Assembly: GCA_963924555.1 (NCBI GenBank)
Contig: OZ004581.1
Coordinates: 1,364,001-1,428,000, forward strand
Reading direction: 5' to 3'
Source of the DNA: Crambe crambe
Taxonomy: Eukaryota > Porifera > Demospongiae > Poecilosclerida > Crambeidae
DNA: 64,000 nucleotides
A model generated the notes under the pieces. That model saw only the letters and a program-made list of their open reading frames with translations, was not told where the DNA came from and did no database searches. Made by a program: the position numbers and the translations under genes. Position 1 is the stretch's first letter. Each line of letters starts with the position of its first letter. This document shows positions 36,101 to 51,100 of the stretch, one piece after another.

Positions 36101-39100
36101 CATTCTTGTTCTAAACTTATTTTCCTGCCTTTCCGGAGGTTGTAGCTCCTCCAGAAACTGGAGATAGTTAAATCCCTTGTTGTCCATGAAACGGACTTCT
36201 ATGAGAGCTATTTCCCGTTCTGTGGCCACCAGTCCCAGTGAGAGTAAACACTGTCTATACTGATGGGGAGTCACATAACCAATGTGATGCCTACAGAAAT
36301 ATTATACAGAATGGTTATGTATTACTAAAGATGCAGAATTTGGAGGTTATTATGTTTAATAGATGTCATTAGTAATTTTCAGAATGCCAGAAGTAGCTTT
36401 TGTTCAACAACGAAAATTACTTACATGGGAAAAAGGATTGGTGGAACAGTATTTCTGGACAGTATGGCAGTTTAAGTTGTCTAAAGGATATGCTCAACCA
36501 CTAATGAGCATCAAGACCAACAGAAGATAACCAAGTTGGGCTACTGCACATGGTGCAATAATAAGTTCTGAAAGCCTCCATAGCAGACTAAGAATTGACT
36601 TGTTCCCCAGGCCAATTGCATATACCCACCTGTCAAAATCCTGAAAGATAGGTAGAGCAAGGATCCTTCTCTGTTGTACTCTTTCCTTGAACCGATAAAG
36701 GACATTGGCCAGACACTTCTGGTCATTCATTGACATCTCTGTGAAGTCCACAGCACCAGCACGCAGGGCAGGGAGGGGCACAGGTTCCGGAATACTCACA
36801 GCAGAGACACACACTACATTGGAAAAATGCAATAATATGAAACAACTGGATCTCCTATGCCAAACATAGAGACCTAATATTGATGTGTATTCATAGTGTA
36901 AAAGGGCCAGAATTAAATGTGGGACAAATTCTCTGCTTATATTTTTGCACAATTAAGCCAGGTAGCATAGTAGCTTTATGCCAAAGAATGTAACCAACAT
37001 TCTGTAAGAGGCTACCTAAATGAACAAGTGAAAGGAAAAAAATTTATGCTAAATAAAAAGGCCATGTAGGGTTAGTCTGTACTTTTACTGATAGGTAAAA
37101 GTACAGACTAACCTTACATGGCCTTTTTATTTAGCATAAATTTTTTTCCTTTGTTTACTTTTTATATGACCTCATTTTTATTTAGAGAGGCGAGCTAGCT
37201 ATGGTTGGCACGCGCATACATGCATGTGATCGTGACAGCGTGACAAATGATGTCATTAATTTCAAAATGGCCAGCTGATAGTATCATTTGTAATGAAAAA
37301 TCGTTCGATATGAGTGATTATTTTGGAGGAAAACTGCGTGGATAACGATAGCAAAAGCACATTGTGTGATTATAGTTGAGCCTGTAGCAAGAATAGAAGA
37401 GATACAGAGAGTCTAGTTTGTATTATTCTAATGAGAGAAGCCACGCCCATTCCACTGAAACCCAGAGTGCTACCGCACTCTCTGATATCAGTACACATCT
37501 GAGAGAGACTTTGTATGGCTCCATTCTCATAATCCCTCCTGATCCGCAAATCAACTAGATATTAAGACTGCTGCAAGACTCTAGTCTGTGCACAACACAG
37601 TATTTACTCCATAGCACCTAACTGTGGGATCCTGTAGGTGTGATGGATGGACGTGGTTGTCTGCTGCAGAATAGTCTCACGGACCGACCCTTTACCAACC
37701 CAAGGGAAGGGAAAGGGTCTGGTCAGCGTTTCGTTCTACTGGTCCAGGAATTTCTTGGACCGATAATTAATTCAGTGTAAAATAACCTCAAAGCTAATTA
37801 GCGTGTAAGTTTAGTCATTCGGACACAAACTAGCGATCAATCTAGAGCAAGCTGCCGGAGAGAACAGTAGCTACTAAGCCATAAGAAGTTGCATGGAGCT
37901 AGTTGTGCCGCTAAAGGGTCGGCTTTGTGAGACTACACGGCTACTGTGCCTTTGGAAAGCCCAGCAGAGATTGTGCTTGTGCTCGAGCTGTGAGTGCTAG
38001 CTGAAATCCATGGCATCAGGGCCTGATCAAGCTCAGAAGGTAGAAGAGAAGCTCTTTAACTTGCATACAGCATAGATTATATTGTAGCACTATGCTTTAA
38101 TGCATAGCATTAAAGCATAGCACTTTAAAATGTCTTCATGATTACAGACCAAACCTTCTGGACCCTGCCTCTTGCAAGGAGAAGCAATCACACACAGGTC
38201 CCATGCTTAGGAATGCTGATTACACCGGAAATTAGACTGCCACACAATCCTCCACCTAAGGTCGCTTTCTTGTTGGTTCAGCAGACAGAGACATTTCTCA
38301 ATGAATTCAAATTCAAACCTGCCGCCAATTTCAAAATTTCATTGTACAGGTTGGTTGACAAAAAATTTGCCGACAGTGCAGAATTAAATTTGTGCTCGCT
38401 AAAATTAAGACCATTGCATTTGTATGACAGTATAATTTGCTCGCTTGAATTTATCTTGCACATGCGCAAATTCTACCGACGTTCAAAAACCCCGCGGCCC
38501 GCACGCTTACATGCTTAGCGCATGCGCAATGCAAATTTACGCTGACAGCAATTAATTTTATCACAAAGGCTAGACTAGCTAGCAACAGTAGAACCAGGTT
38601 CGTCTGCGCGCACCTCAAAAACTGAATTGAAGCACCTACTAGTCCAAAGAATGTCCGAATTTGATTCAACAGCGGAGGAGAAATTCATGCACTCTACCGA
38701 AGAGCGAGGGTCTATAGGCGCTGAGCATGAGATGGTAGTCCAGTCGCGATGCAGGGGAGATCGACCGAGGCCTAGCGAGATCCCTCAAAGAGAAAGCTGC
38801 CAGCCAACTCCAGCTACTAGCAAGCTCGTATTGGTTGTTTCGCAAAGAGCACGGGTGCATCGAGATGAGCTGGTAACTGGGCGATCGAGAAGTGCCACCG
38901 AAATTGCAGCAACAGTTGTAAGATTGGGGAGCGTAGAGAAATTCATGCACTCTACCGAAGAGCGAGGGTCTATAGGCGCTGAGCATGAGATGGTAGTCCA
39001 GTCGCGATGCAGGGGAGATCGACCGAGGCCTAGCGAGATCCCTCAAAGAGAAAGCTGCCAGCCAACTCCAGCTACTAGCAAGCTCGTATTGGTTGTTTCG

Positions 39101-42100
39101 CAAAGAGCACGGGTGCATCGAGATGAGCTGGTAACTGGGCGATCGAGAAGTGCCACCGAAATTGCAGCAACAGTTGTAAGATTGGGGAGCGTAGAAGATA
39201 ACCCAGATGCTCCCTTTCTCATCATTTGATTTTATTTACTATCTGTTTGTCCACCCATTTGTGTGTGTGTTTAATTGTGAGTGCAAACGCTTCGTCTTTG
39301 TGTTTGCTCGTACTGTAGAGACTCACCTGTCAGATGGCTATGTGTATTGTTCATAATTATTTGTGATCTCTATCAATTTCATTTAAAATTAGCACATTCT
39401 CTGTGGTAGAATTGACTTCAACTGTGGGGAGATGATAGGATGACCTTTGACCCTGGAACTGTTTTGCCTTGGCAACCAAGCATAGTAGCCTTAAAACTTA
39501 TAGCTTCACTAGGGTGTTGATATTAGCTACTGAGATCAAGACAGTTAAGGTTTACAAATTGTATTACTAGAGAGTATGATTAATATTACTGAGACCAAGA
39601 TATTTTGTATTTGAGAAGTGAAACACAAAAACAGGACTGATGATAGCAAGATGCAACAGACTACCTACCTGGATCTTCCATTTCCCCCACAAATTTCTTC
39701 CAGAGGACATGTCCCTTTAGCCTGGGGTCTTGGAACTGCTTGCAAAGAGCTTGGAACTCACTATCAGTTAGGTCAGGCTTGCCAATTGAACTAAGACCCT
39801 GCAGTGCATACATACAAAACACAGAAACAACTGGTGATTGTGTGGTTGTCGATTGGGTTAATTATGGGCAAACTTTAGAGCATTACAGAAAATCAGTGTT
39901 ATTTTGCATTTGAAATTGCATGCAATTGGGGCTGGTTTCTTCTAGCTAAGCCTATGCTAGAAACTCAAGTGCTTGGGCGTATCTCTGCGGCTCGATACGC
40001 CCTTCCTTCCTTGCTTTGAATTTGCATGTTGCCACGAGTGACACACATGCACGTTACCAATTGACTTCTTTTTTTTTTTGACCTTTGAACCGTGACGGAC
40101 GGACGTACAAGTGTATTAATATATAGATGAGAAATAAGATGGTGAATGTGTAACAATAGAAGCCCATACAATGTAGTCTTGGCCCAGCCCCCACCCGGAA
40201 AAGAGAGGGGTCTGGTGACTATGGGCATAAATCTTGGTTTTGCTGACTCAGCAGTATTATAATTGAGTAAACCAGCACTAACTGCAATTTAGTGGGATCG
40301 ATCGATAGCCGAGATCCTAGACTCCAGAAGGGTTACAGCTCAGCAGCTATTGAAAAGGCATACAAGACTCAGTTTTAAAAGCAAGGTCTACGACAGATAT
40401 ATTTCTGTACTGCTGAGTTGAACTGATAACCAGGACAGACAAAATCCAGGAAGAAGTCATGTACACCAGTATTACCCTTGCTTCGAGGATGGATTATCCT
40501 TCTTTTTTCCACTGCTGGTAGTAGGGAGGCACACACTACACACGTAGGATGATCCACCATAGCCATGAGATCCGCACAAATCGGCTTCCAGTCACCTAGT
40601 CCTCTAGCTAGCTAACGAGCTCGCAGGTGTGGGGCGGGGGTTGATATTCGCTGCGCACGTAGCTGAGTCAGCAAAACCAAAGATTTATGCCCATAGTCAC
40701 CAGACCCCTCTCCTTTCCAGGGCCGAGACTAATGCAATGGAGCTTCCTACATGCAGTGTTTTGCAAGTTAGTTGGCAATGGCAGATTTCAGTCTCAACTT
40801 ACTGCAGTCATAGCTATGCAAACCCTCTATTGTGTTTGCAGTAGTGCACAATATAGAGTTTACATACTTACAACTGTAGCTAGGACATGAACTTTGTATA
40901 CTACGAAACCTAGATCTGAATTTTTATTCAGAAGAATCAGAACTGTAGACATGGGGGTAACACATGATAATCATATAGGATATCACAATGGAATTTTAGC
41001 CAAGCAATATAACATTTTGAAGAAGATTTGCATACTGATCATGATTTTTGCATATAAATATGCATAAGAACATACAATGGTTTGCAGTAGTATTATTTTT
41101 TTGGCTGCTACTTGGAAACACAGAACTACAACCAGCTGATCAATGCTAATTGGTAAAATCCAGAAATTTTTGAGGGCTAGGGACTTGGTTGCTACATAGT
41201 ATCATTTCAGGGTGCAAGAGGTCAGAAAACCTACACCACTATGCAGCAACCACTTGCTTAGTGGTTAGTCCATGAGAACAGCAGTCAGTGTTCAGGTCAA
41301 CTCCCTGATGCTCTAGCTAACTGTAGCCTTGTACCCAGGCCCCGCTTTTTTAATTTCTCGGGGCGGTGGGGCCTAGGTACAAGGCTATAGCTAACTGGTA
41401 AAATCCAGGGAATTTTAGGCGTCAATAAAATTGTCCAGGATAAAAATTAATTATAACCCGGATTGCTTGGAATTTAGGACAAGGCAAAGGGGTAGTTAGG
41501 ATTTATTCCTGTCCCTCAGAGCTCCATGCAGTTGCAACTCTTATTGCCCTCAGATCAAGCCATAATCTTCCAACTCATAGCCACTTATAATGGCCGAACA
41601 GCAAATTCACCTATAATGGCCTAGTGGTATGGTATATTAGTCACAGTCGCAGTGACTCTTTGATAGCTAGACACTGATTATTGTTGTATGAGTGATGTAA
41701 ATGCTCATGAATATTGCACCATGTGGTACTGATAAGTCCCATTTTTAGGCAAGCTGCATGCACTTTTGTCATCCCAATACATAATAACCCTATGAGGTCC
41801 ATCCTGCCTACCACAGTGGCACACTCCTGACAGATGCTGCTAAAACGTAAGTTTATTCATGATGTAGCTGCTAAATTATAAAACGTACAAGTTTATTCAT
41901 AATGTACATACAAGTTTATTCATGCACACTAATACAAATTGGGAGGTAGTCAGTAATCAGTGGACTGGACTACTGGACTGGAATACTGGAATGACCTTTG
42001 ACACTTTATTTGCCTCTGGCGGGAAATTTAAAAAAAGACCTTTGACCCAAATTCCGAAAAAAATTTTTTAAATTATTTATATATACATGTATATATATAT

Positions 42101-45100
42101 TTTTAATTTTAGATATAATTAATATCAGTGTAGCATTAGCATGAAATGTACGTTAAGCCATTCCTTGTGGACACGATCCAGCTTTGAATGCACATTAGGA
42201 GATATAATAACTGATGAAGGTTCAAATGAAGGATTAACCACAAATATGCATGGGGGGTTACAATGATAATAAACATTGCCAAAGCGTGATTGTGGGGTTG
42301 CTGACCCACTTGGAGTGAATGTTCGCCATTCCTCGTGTTGAACACAGAGATCATGAGGTGGACCAACTTCCTTATGATACTTTCCTTTACATCCATGACA
42401 TACACTAATGTTACCGGTGATAAAACACACACGAAAGGGACACTGACTTGGATATTGGCAAAAACCACCTTGATTAATATAATTATAATGTGGAAACAGT
42501 GGATAGGATGGTGAAGGAGTTGCTGCTGGTGATGGCAGAAACGATGGATATATTTGAAACTGTGCTGTCACAGAATTCGGTGAAGAATCACTATACATGG
42601 AAGCATTAAATATCGAAACAGGAGCAGTAACACTGATGGACGAATTGGTAGTAACACTAATAGCAGGAGCAGATGATGCATTACAGTGTGGGTTCAGCTC
42701 ATATCTATTCTCAACTGATAGTGTTTTCCTTCTCTTTGAGGGACCTTTACCACCTTTTTTGCCTCGTCCTTTGGGCATTTCACTGACAGCAAGCTTTGTT
42801 AAATTAGGACCACGTTTGGTACTTCCATAGGATGATACAAAACTTTGAATTTTCGAATCATGTTTGGCTACAGCAACTATGTGGGAACAGAGGCCGGCAG
42901 ATTTATACTGTGGGCAGTCATCATCGCAGGCAAACCCCCCATTCTTCTTTGGCACTATCAAATGAGGCCGCTTACCAGTCTTGCTCATGACCATTCGTGC
43001 AGTAGGTTGGCCAGGTGCAGCTATTATTCCACCATCAACACTGAGAATATCCAATGCTTTTCTTGAAATAGCATCAATAGCACTAATTGGAAGTCTCAGA
43101 TTAATTGACAAGGGCGCTAGTTCCCTGGATAGTAAGGAGAGGTCACATGAGATATCTGCTGCACACGAGTGAGAGGGACCACTATCATCACTAAGGAGAC
43201 TCTCCCTTGCCACAGGAATGTCGTTCAATTTTTTCAAGTGCTGAATTCTTTGTTCTCGTGTCATTTTAAACCATTTATTCTCGGACACTTCCATATGATG
43301 ATACTGGGATGCCAACCGGTACTTTCCCCGCTGTATGACAGCTCTTTCAACTTCACGTTCCTGTTCTTCACACAACTCACGAAATTTGCTGATAAAATTT
43401 GGCAATTCATGACGTTTATAATGCACTTTTACTTTAACAACATTGTTCATACATTCACTCGCATTGGTATAAAAAGCATCAGGTGGGCACCCTAAACCTG
43501 CATCTTCACGAACAGAACGTAGCATTGTACTCCGGATTACATTGACTTTGTTCTTCAACAACCAATCACAGAAACCCGTAAGTGCTTCAGTATTCTCATC
43601 ATTACTTCTCCATTTTTCCATGATAATAGGTAATTTTTCTTCAAAGGAGCTTTGATCAACACAATCAACAAGTCCTTCAAAGAACACGGTGCCAGACTTT
43701 CGTCCAAATATATCATCCAGGATTTCATTTCGTAATGAATCAGGGATCCCCTGTCTGTTAAGCTCATCTTTAATATTCCGCCTAACATGAATAAAGCAGG
43801 TAAGATGAGAGGCAAATCTAAACTCTTGTGAGAATGCATCAATCAATGGCTTTTCGCCATCTGTGCCAAATGCACGTAGATTTGCAATTTTTTTATTCAA
43901 ACCAACCATGGAAGATGCCAGAAAGAGGTAAGTTTGAAATGTCTTCTTATAATGAACAAGAGTAGGACCTATCATTACAGGTGGTTTGCCACTTCGATTA
44001 CACACCAAAAGAAGGTGACGATATGTCGTTGGAGTGACATCAAAGTCACCAAGTGAGAAAGTAGGATCGACAGTAAGTATGGAAAACTCGAATGGATTGC
44101 AACAAAATCTAGCCACATCACTCAACTGGCGTTCATTTGCTAGAATAACAGCAGGCTCAGGATAAGCCTTGATATCACGAGCAAATTTCTTGTCAGTATC
44201 TTCTAAATGAGCTTGTAGCATTACTGAGTAGAGATCATTTGCTTCTGCACACAACTTGTCTTGACAGCTGCTTCCACTGCTCATTTTCCTTTTTTTAAAG
44301 TTCGATACTTGAACTTCATTCCGTGGCAATTCACCTGGATAATTTGCTCCTATTATACCCCCGACATTAGATGACACTGAAGCTACAACCTCTTTGGGTC
44401 CTATGCTTGAACATTCCGACTTGATAAGCTGTGATGTACTAGGAAGTGTTGCAAAAAAAGGCTTATTAGATTTTGAATTTCCATGGCCTACAACTGTGGG
44501 CACAAATCCAACCGGAATATGGTATACAACCAGGCATAATGGATGAGGATTGTGCAAGTCATCTATGAAAAAAATTACAATACATTTATAAAGGGAGGCT
44601 TATGGCATGAAAATTTTTCGTTTGTTTTATTTGTCTATACAGGTAATTTTGGTATCAAAATATTGCCCTTCTGCTCATATGTTCCCAAGTGATGATACTT
44701 CTATAAATATTCATAAGTCCTGACCACATCACACTCAACATCTGGTACATGTACAACTTTTATGTGGGGTGTTATGATTCTACGTATTGGCTTACTGGTG
44801 AGATGGTTGGGGGGGGGGGGGGGGGGGGGGGGAGGGAATGTAGTGATATGACCCTCTTCCACATTACATTCCTCTCATGAGATAAGGTATTCTGTTACTA
44901 TAAAAATTAGTGTGCATACCTGAAATAAAAGCAAGAAGCCGTCGAAAATCTGAATTGGATGGGTGGTAGCAATGGAGTCGCCGGAGATAATACACTTCAC
45001 CAGTAGCTCCACGAGCACACTTTTCAACTTGGATCTCCCCATTACTATTAACTTTAGCTTTAAATGGTGTTGGATGGGAACCAGAGTGTATCCACTTTCC

Positions 45101-48100
45101 AAAAAAATCCTTGCGCACATCATCTGGATGCTTTAGTTTTGTGATGTCCACTACAAATGTACTGCTACTCTCAACTTCTATAGGCCATACCGAACACACC
45201 TTGTTCTTATCAATTGAAGGACTCAATAATATTTTCAAAATGGTTTCAGCTGAATATTTCATGGGTGGGATCTCATATGCCAGTGGATGAACTTGCTCAC
45301 TACAACAAAAGGAAAGCAGTAAGATGGTTATAGGTTCCATCAGAAATCATAATTGCTAGCTAGAACAATGGGCCAACAGCATTATAATGTAGTTTTTAGG
45401 AGTAGGCTCATAACATTTGGAATGTGGTGAGGAGGGTCAGGACTTCTAAAAGAAAGGGTTTATAAAGTCAGCCAAATAATTATATAGATCCTAGACCCAT
45501 TTTGATTTCCTTCAAATTAATAATTTTTGGTGCATACCTTGATTTAAGTCTCTTGGTTCCTGAACATTCTAAATAATAATAAATCGTAAATTTTTAAAGG
45601 CTATTTAAAACAAGAGCTTACCATCAATATCAAAGATAAGTTCCCTTTTCACTGAGATAGATTCCTCATCACTACTGGAGTCCAATAGTTCAATTACTTG
45701 TCTACATTCAAAGAGACAAGTTCTTTAGGGAAGGAAAGTAAAAGCCTGGCTACGTGAGGGGTGTAGATCTACACATTCTAGCTAGCTAGTTGACAGATCT
45801 CCATGATCTAGTCGAGTTGAACTTACCGGTAGAGTGGAGACTTTACAATCTTGACTGGGCTATCATCTTCAGTTCCACTGTCCAATATGATTGGCGAAGA
45901 CTTAGACATTCTCGAGCCAGGCACATGGTCTGCGCACGCATTATAATGAAAATACCCAGCTCGCGCGCGCTCAGGGCCCGGAAGGGGCGGGGTCCGCGGG
46001 CAGCATAGGCATACAGCTACCGAGAGGCATAGGCCGTTCTAACCGGTTTATGATTCTAACGTATCTCTGGCCACTGCGTAGGGTCGGCTACCTCGTACCC
46101 AGAAGCCACTCACCTTTATTTTTACAACATGCATTCTAAAATATTGGAGTCAAAGGTCATTCCAGTATTCCAGTCCAGTATTCCAGTCCAGTAGTCCAGT
46201 CCACTGATTACTGACTACCGTACATTATTCATGATGTAGCTGCTAAATTATAAAACAGTACAAGTTTATTGGCTGTTATGAATCAGTGGACCATTCCACT
46301 GGAATGGAATGGTGGAATGGAATACTGGAACACTTTTTTTTTTGTTATTGTTTGTATGTGAGCAAACAAATGTACCTATCCTTCACTCTCTCAGCCTATT
46401 CCCATGCCCTTCACTCCAGGCGCGTCTATTTCGTCATCCGCTCCCAGGGATAACTTTTTTCTCCTATGATTATGCTTCATATCTGGATTCTTGCAAAAAT
46501 ATTCCAAATCATTTTGCCCACCATAGGACAAGGAATTGAGTGCCAGTCTTGATTACCACATTATTTCCCGTGTACAGGACCGCACATTTTGGAGATACCT
46601 AATATCATTTCCCAGCTCAGTAATGCACACAAACAACTTCTTTTTTTACTGTGAAAGTCCAGCAACTCCTTTGGTCCCTCCCTCTTGCATATTATAAATA
46701 AAAAACGCATTCCAGTATTCCATTCCACCATTCCATTCCAGTGGAATGGTCCACTGATTCATAACGGCCCAAGTTTATTCATGATGTACAAGTTTATTCA
46801 TGCACGACTAATACAAGTTGGCAGAGATGTGTTTACATAATGCGCTAAAAGTTCCCATACTCTATAAGATAAAACAATGCCTAATCAATAAATAAGATGT
46901 GGGGTAAAACTTAGACTGTGCCTATAATAGGTAGATTATTGGAATTTGTGCATGATCTCATTATTTCATAGGATGACAATGACATAATATTGATAATCAA
47001 AACATTGCACTTTGATGGGTTACCCATGTCATTGTGACTCCCTGACACCAAAGTGACATAGTTTGCATCTTGTATGCCCATCAGCTACAGGCTGGCTCGC
47101 TAACTAGACTTGGTAACATGGCTAAAAGAATCTGCTACCAGTAGCATACAGTCAGCTAGGGAAGTTTGCTGGACCACTGTTTCACCAGGTCTCTCAAAAA
47201 TTATAGCTAAACAAAATTACTTTGATGGGAACACTACCTGTCTGAATCTAGTAGCAGTTACAGAGCCAGAACGTAGGGGATCAGCATCCTGGAAATGATC
47301 GGAGATCCTGATCCGGTTGCATTGGATATGTTCCCTCAGACGGGAGATCAGGAGCTCCACCTTTTCAGGGGGGAGGGGTTGGAGGAGTGGCTGTCCATTA
47401 GTACTGTCGCTGTAGTGAGGGAAATCACCATTTCCAAGCTAGTAGCTGATACTCACATGTAAACAAATCTGGCCACCTGCTTCAACCCATTAAAATGTTG
47501 GTCCCCATTCATCCACAACTCATAAATTATTCATGAGATATTTGCAAAGAGTTAGGGTCTCACTTCGAAGTACACATGTTTATACAATGCAGAGCTAAAA
47601 ATAAGGGTTCAGTGTTGCCAGGACGACTTGTCCTAGCAAAATGAGATTTGATTGTAAAATTGGTCGGACATATACACAGCAAAAAAAAAATGCCAGGACT
47701 GCGCTGTCCACATGGAGTGCACTCAGAGTCTCGAACTAGAGTTAGAGAGAAGTTAGTTTCTCACCTCCTGACCCTAGGCAGTGCCAACTGAAGCTAGATA
47801 AGAGTAACAAGGTACTGAAGGTAGCGTAGAAAGCTTAGTTAGTTCATATTTCCAAGCACATAAGCTGGGAAGCCTACCTTAGTTCTGGTGATTGCAGCTG
47901 CTGGATGCATGAAGCTTTCATGGCTGACTAGCTAGCTTTAGCGCTTCATTTGAAGCCTTTCCTAAGTTCCAAAACTTGGTTAGAAGTTTATTCAAGGATC
48001 ATTTTAGTCTGAAATTGTTGTTAGGACATTGTGGCAGTGCAAACTGCGAATTGATCGGTCAAATCTGATAATTGCTCGGAAAATGACCGATGTCCGCCTG

Positions 48101-51100
48101 CCGTAATCGTATAAATTTTCGATGGGATTTTATTTTCGTTTTTTTTTGTAGTCGATCAGAATCCTCGAAATTCATAAACGGAAATCTTAGTACTATGACA
48201 TCATATATGACGGCGATGCATGCGTGTGCGATGCAATATCGATAGCAGCTGGAAAAAAAACCTGGAGCAGACAGTCCGTGAGACAAAAGTATCATGCTTC
48301 ATTACGGCTGTTACCTGTCTCTCTTCTACAACGCCTTCCGTAGCAGTCTAGATTTTAGTCTGGCGTCGCCAGCCCAGCTTTTCTTCTTTTGGGGGATTTC
48401 TCTGTAGTAGCCACGAATCACGAGAAGGTAGCTAGCAGCAGGCAATGATATAGCTATTATGCGCGTGTATTATTTTCCATGTGCTTGATACGAAAATTAG
48501 ACCTGCGGAAATTTTTTATTATAGGAACAGCTCCTGAAATCACGAAATTTTAAACCTCTGAAAATTTATACGATTACGGTGTTATTTTTAGCTCTGCAAT
48601 GCATGTGGCGGTTTCCCAGGAAACCACACTGGGTTAACATTGATATGGTCACACATATGCTACAGTAGTTTGCAGAACAGTTGTCAACTTGTCATGCATA
48701 AGGGAGATAGGCAGCGGCTCTGGAGTAGCTAGTGGCTAAGAATAATAGGGCTATGAAAACATTTTATTGTTCCCCAGCCACAAAGCCACCACCTATCCCT
48801 GCCTGATGCAGTTCTGCAATAAAGTACTGAAAAATCACCTCCTCACTGCTATATTTAACTACTGTAGCTGCTACATGCCAGTGATCTTGTAACAAAACCA
48901 AAATTTAATCAGGAAACCACACTGGGTTAACATTGATATGGTCACACATATGCTAGCTGCTACAGAATTTTGCAAGTTGCTTGTCACATTGCAAAATGCT
49001 AATACAAAAGTTATGACAACTAAATCAACAATGTAGTAAAGCTGAATAGAAACATGTAAATTTATCATCATGTGACTATCATGCATCAGCCAGATTTGAA
49101 CAAATAGCCAGGTACTGTGTACAAGTCTGTGTAGCTAACTATGTCCTACTACCAGCATTCTAATTATACTTCTTTGGTAATGGCCAGATGACTCCCCATT
49201 ACTACCCTTGGTCACAGCCTCCTTATCAACAAGAATGGGCAGGTGTAAGTCAGCAAGACCGTGATAACAGCCCCATTCTCATTAGTCCATCGAAGAGTAC
49301 AGTTGAAGATTCTGATCATGACTCAAGTGTAACTGAGCCTAATTTCAGTTAGTGTGAAAATAATTTGTCCCAATAAAAAAAGGACTGAACACAAGACATT
49401 CATGTTGCGTGACCTTGATATGGGGGAAGTGAGCTCAATATCGGCTTTTAGAAAAGAGATACTTACCCAATTTGGTGATGGACTTATTGACGCGATTTTG
49501 ATTTCGGATTCTACAAAGGAACTAAGCGAATATGGGTAGAAACGATCACGATTTTGATGAACTGATCCAATCACTTCAAACAAAATCTAGTACTATAACT
49601 GTATGGTGTGAAGGGCACAGCAAGAAGCGAAAGAAGGACTCCTCAGGCTCTGAAGATGAATCTAACGGAATAAAAAAGAAAAAAAAAGGATCTAGTGCTG
49701 ACAGAATGTCAAGAGTTGATGCAACTTGAGAGAAAAACATGGGCATATGTACAGTAACCTACAGTATCGTGTATGGGCTGAAATATTTCAAGAAATCCAA
49801 AATTCTACCATCATGTGATCTTTCATCAGTAAATTTTGAGAGAGGAAACCCTACTGTGATTACCCTGCTGAATTGAAGACAATAATATATATATCTCAAA
49901 TTAAAGAACTCTATTCGTTGCTCGAGGTTGGGGCTATAACAGATGGTGACTTTCAAAAAAGTATTTTAAAACTGATAGAAAAATTGTAAGGCTATGTTGC
50001 TTTTGATATTACCATACATTCTAATCTTAGCACCCACTAAGATTATGGAGCAAGCAATTGCTTAAATGGAAAGAATAAATTAGGGGTTGTTATGCACTAT
50101 TCTATTTAAGAACTGCTTTCTCGTGGTGGGTTTTACCCAAAACTGGCAAGATCTAGACTAGCTGTAATTTGAAATGATCCTGCAACTTCAGTCTGGTCAT
50201 AATGCTATGCCTAGAACTTTCTCAGAATATCAGTCTCTGAAAATATATTATATGAAAAATTACATATAACCTGCATGTTTAATATAATATACACACTATC
50301 TAGTGGAGTAATTGAAGCAAATGCTTCAGCGAATATGATTCTAGGTGTGTTTGTTGATTGATAACTTAGTTCATTATCTCTAAGATATGACTTCACTTGA
50401 CTAAATGCTTCCTCAATGGGGTTCAAGTCAGGGGAGTAAGGTGGTAAAAGTCGTACTAAAGCACCAGTGGCTGAAATCAATTGAGTTACTGCTTCTACAT
50501 GGTGGATAGATGCATTATCAAGTATGACTACAGAACAGGGATTGTCGCCACCATCGAATGGAAGTAGTATAGGAAGTAAGCACCGTTGTACAAAATTCAT
50601 GAAAACATCCGAGTTCACATTTCCCTCTGCAATATAAACATCTTCTATTCCCCGAAAAGTCAGTATCCCTATGGCCGACAACCTCTTACCATATACAGTA
50701 AATTTGTGGGAAACAGGTGTCATGCTTTGAAGACCATATCCATATTTACGTATTGTATTACGGTGGTTTGATCTTGTTTCATCAATGAAAATTAAAGTTT
50801 TGGGGTTAAATTCCATTATTTCAGAGATATATTTTGCTCTCTGAACATCACACCTACTAGACGCATTTTCTGTCTAGTCATACCCAGTCTTTTGATGGTA
50901 CGGCAAATAGTAGCACAATTATACCGGGATCCTGTTATATGTAACAGCTTTTGTTGTATCTCACGAAGATACATGCTGGGTATACTCAGCAGCATCTCTA
51001 AAATGGTGATTTCCTCAAACTCACTCATTTGTGGTAATGGACCATGCCTTTGGCATTTAGGCGATACATCCTCAGTTGTATAAAAAAGATAGATGTATCT

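Larger units (their letters stand above)
41945..46219. mobile_element. Mutator-like (MULE) transposon, about 4.3 kb
   Basis: About 55-60-bp inverted ends start GGTAGTCAGTAATCAGTGG on both sides and run through repeated ACTGGACTGGAATACTGG blocks to GAATGACCTTTGAC. A five-exon MULE transposase fills the interior. No target duplication could be fixed because the flanking TTATTCATGATGTA sequence is itself repeated. It lies in the 7.4-kb intron between EF-hand exons 47238-47409 and 39669-39798. Confidence 0.8.

Noticed and set aside
38666..39118. Minus-strand ORF opposite the duplicated intron ORF
   Set aside because: Mirror of the same repeat; the plus-strand frame has the start and end conserved in the other copies.
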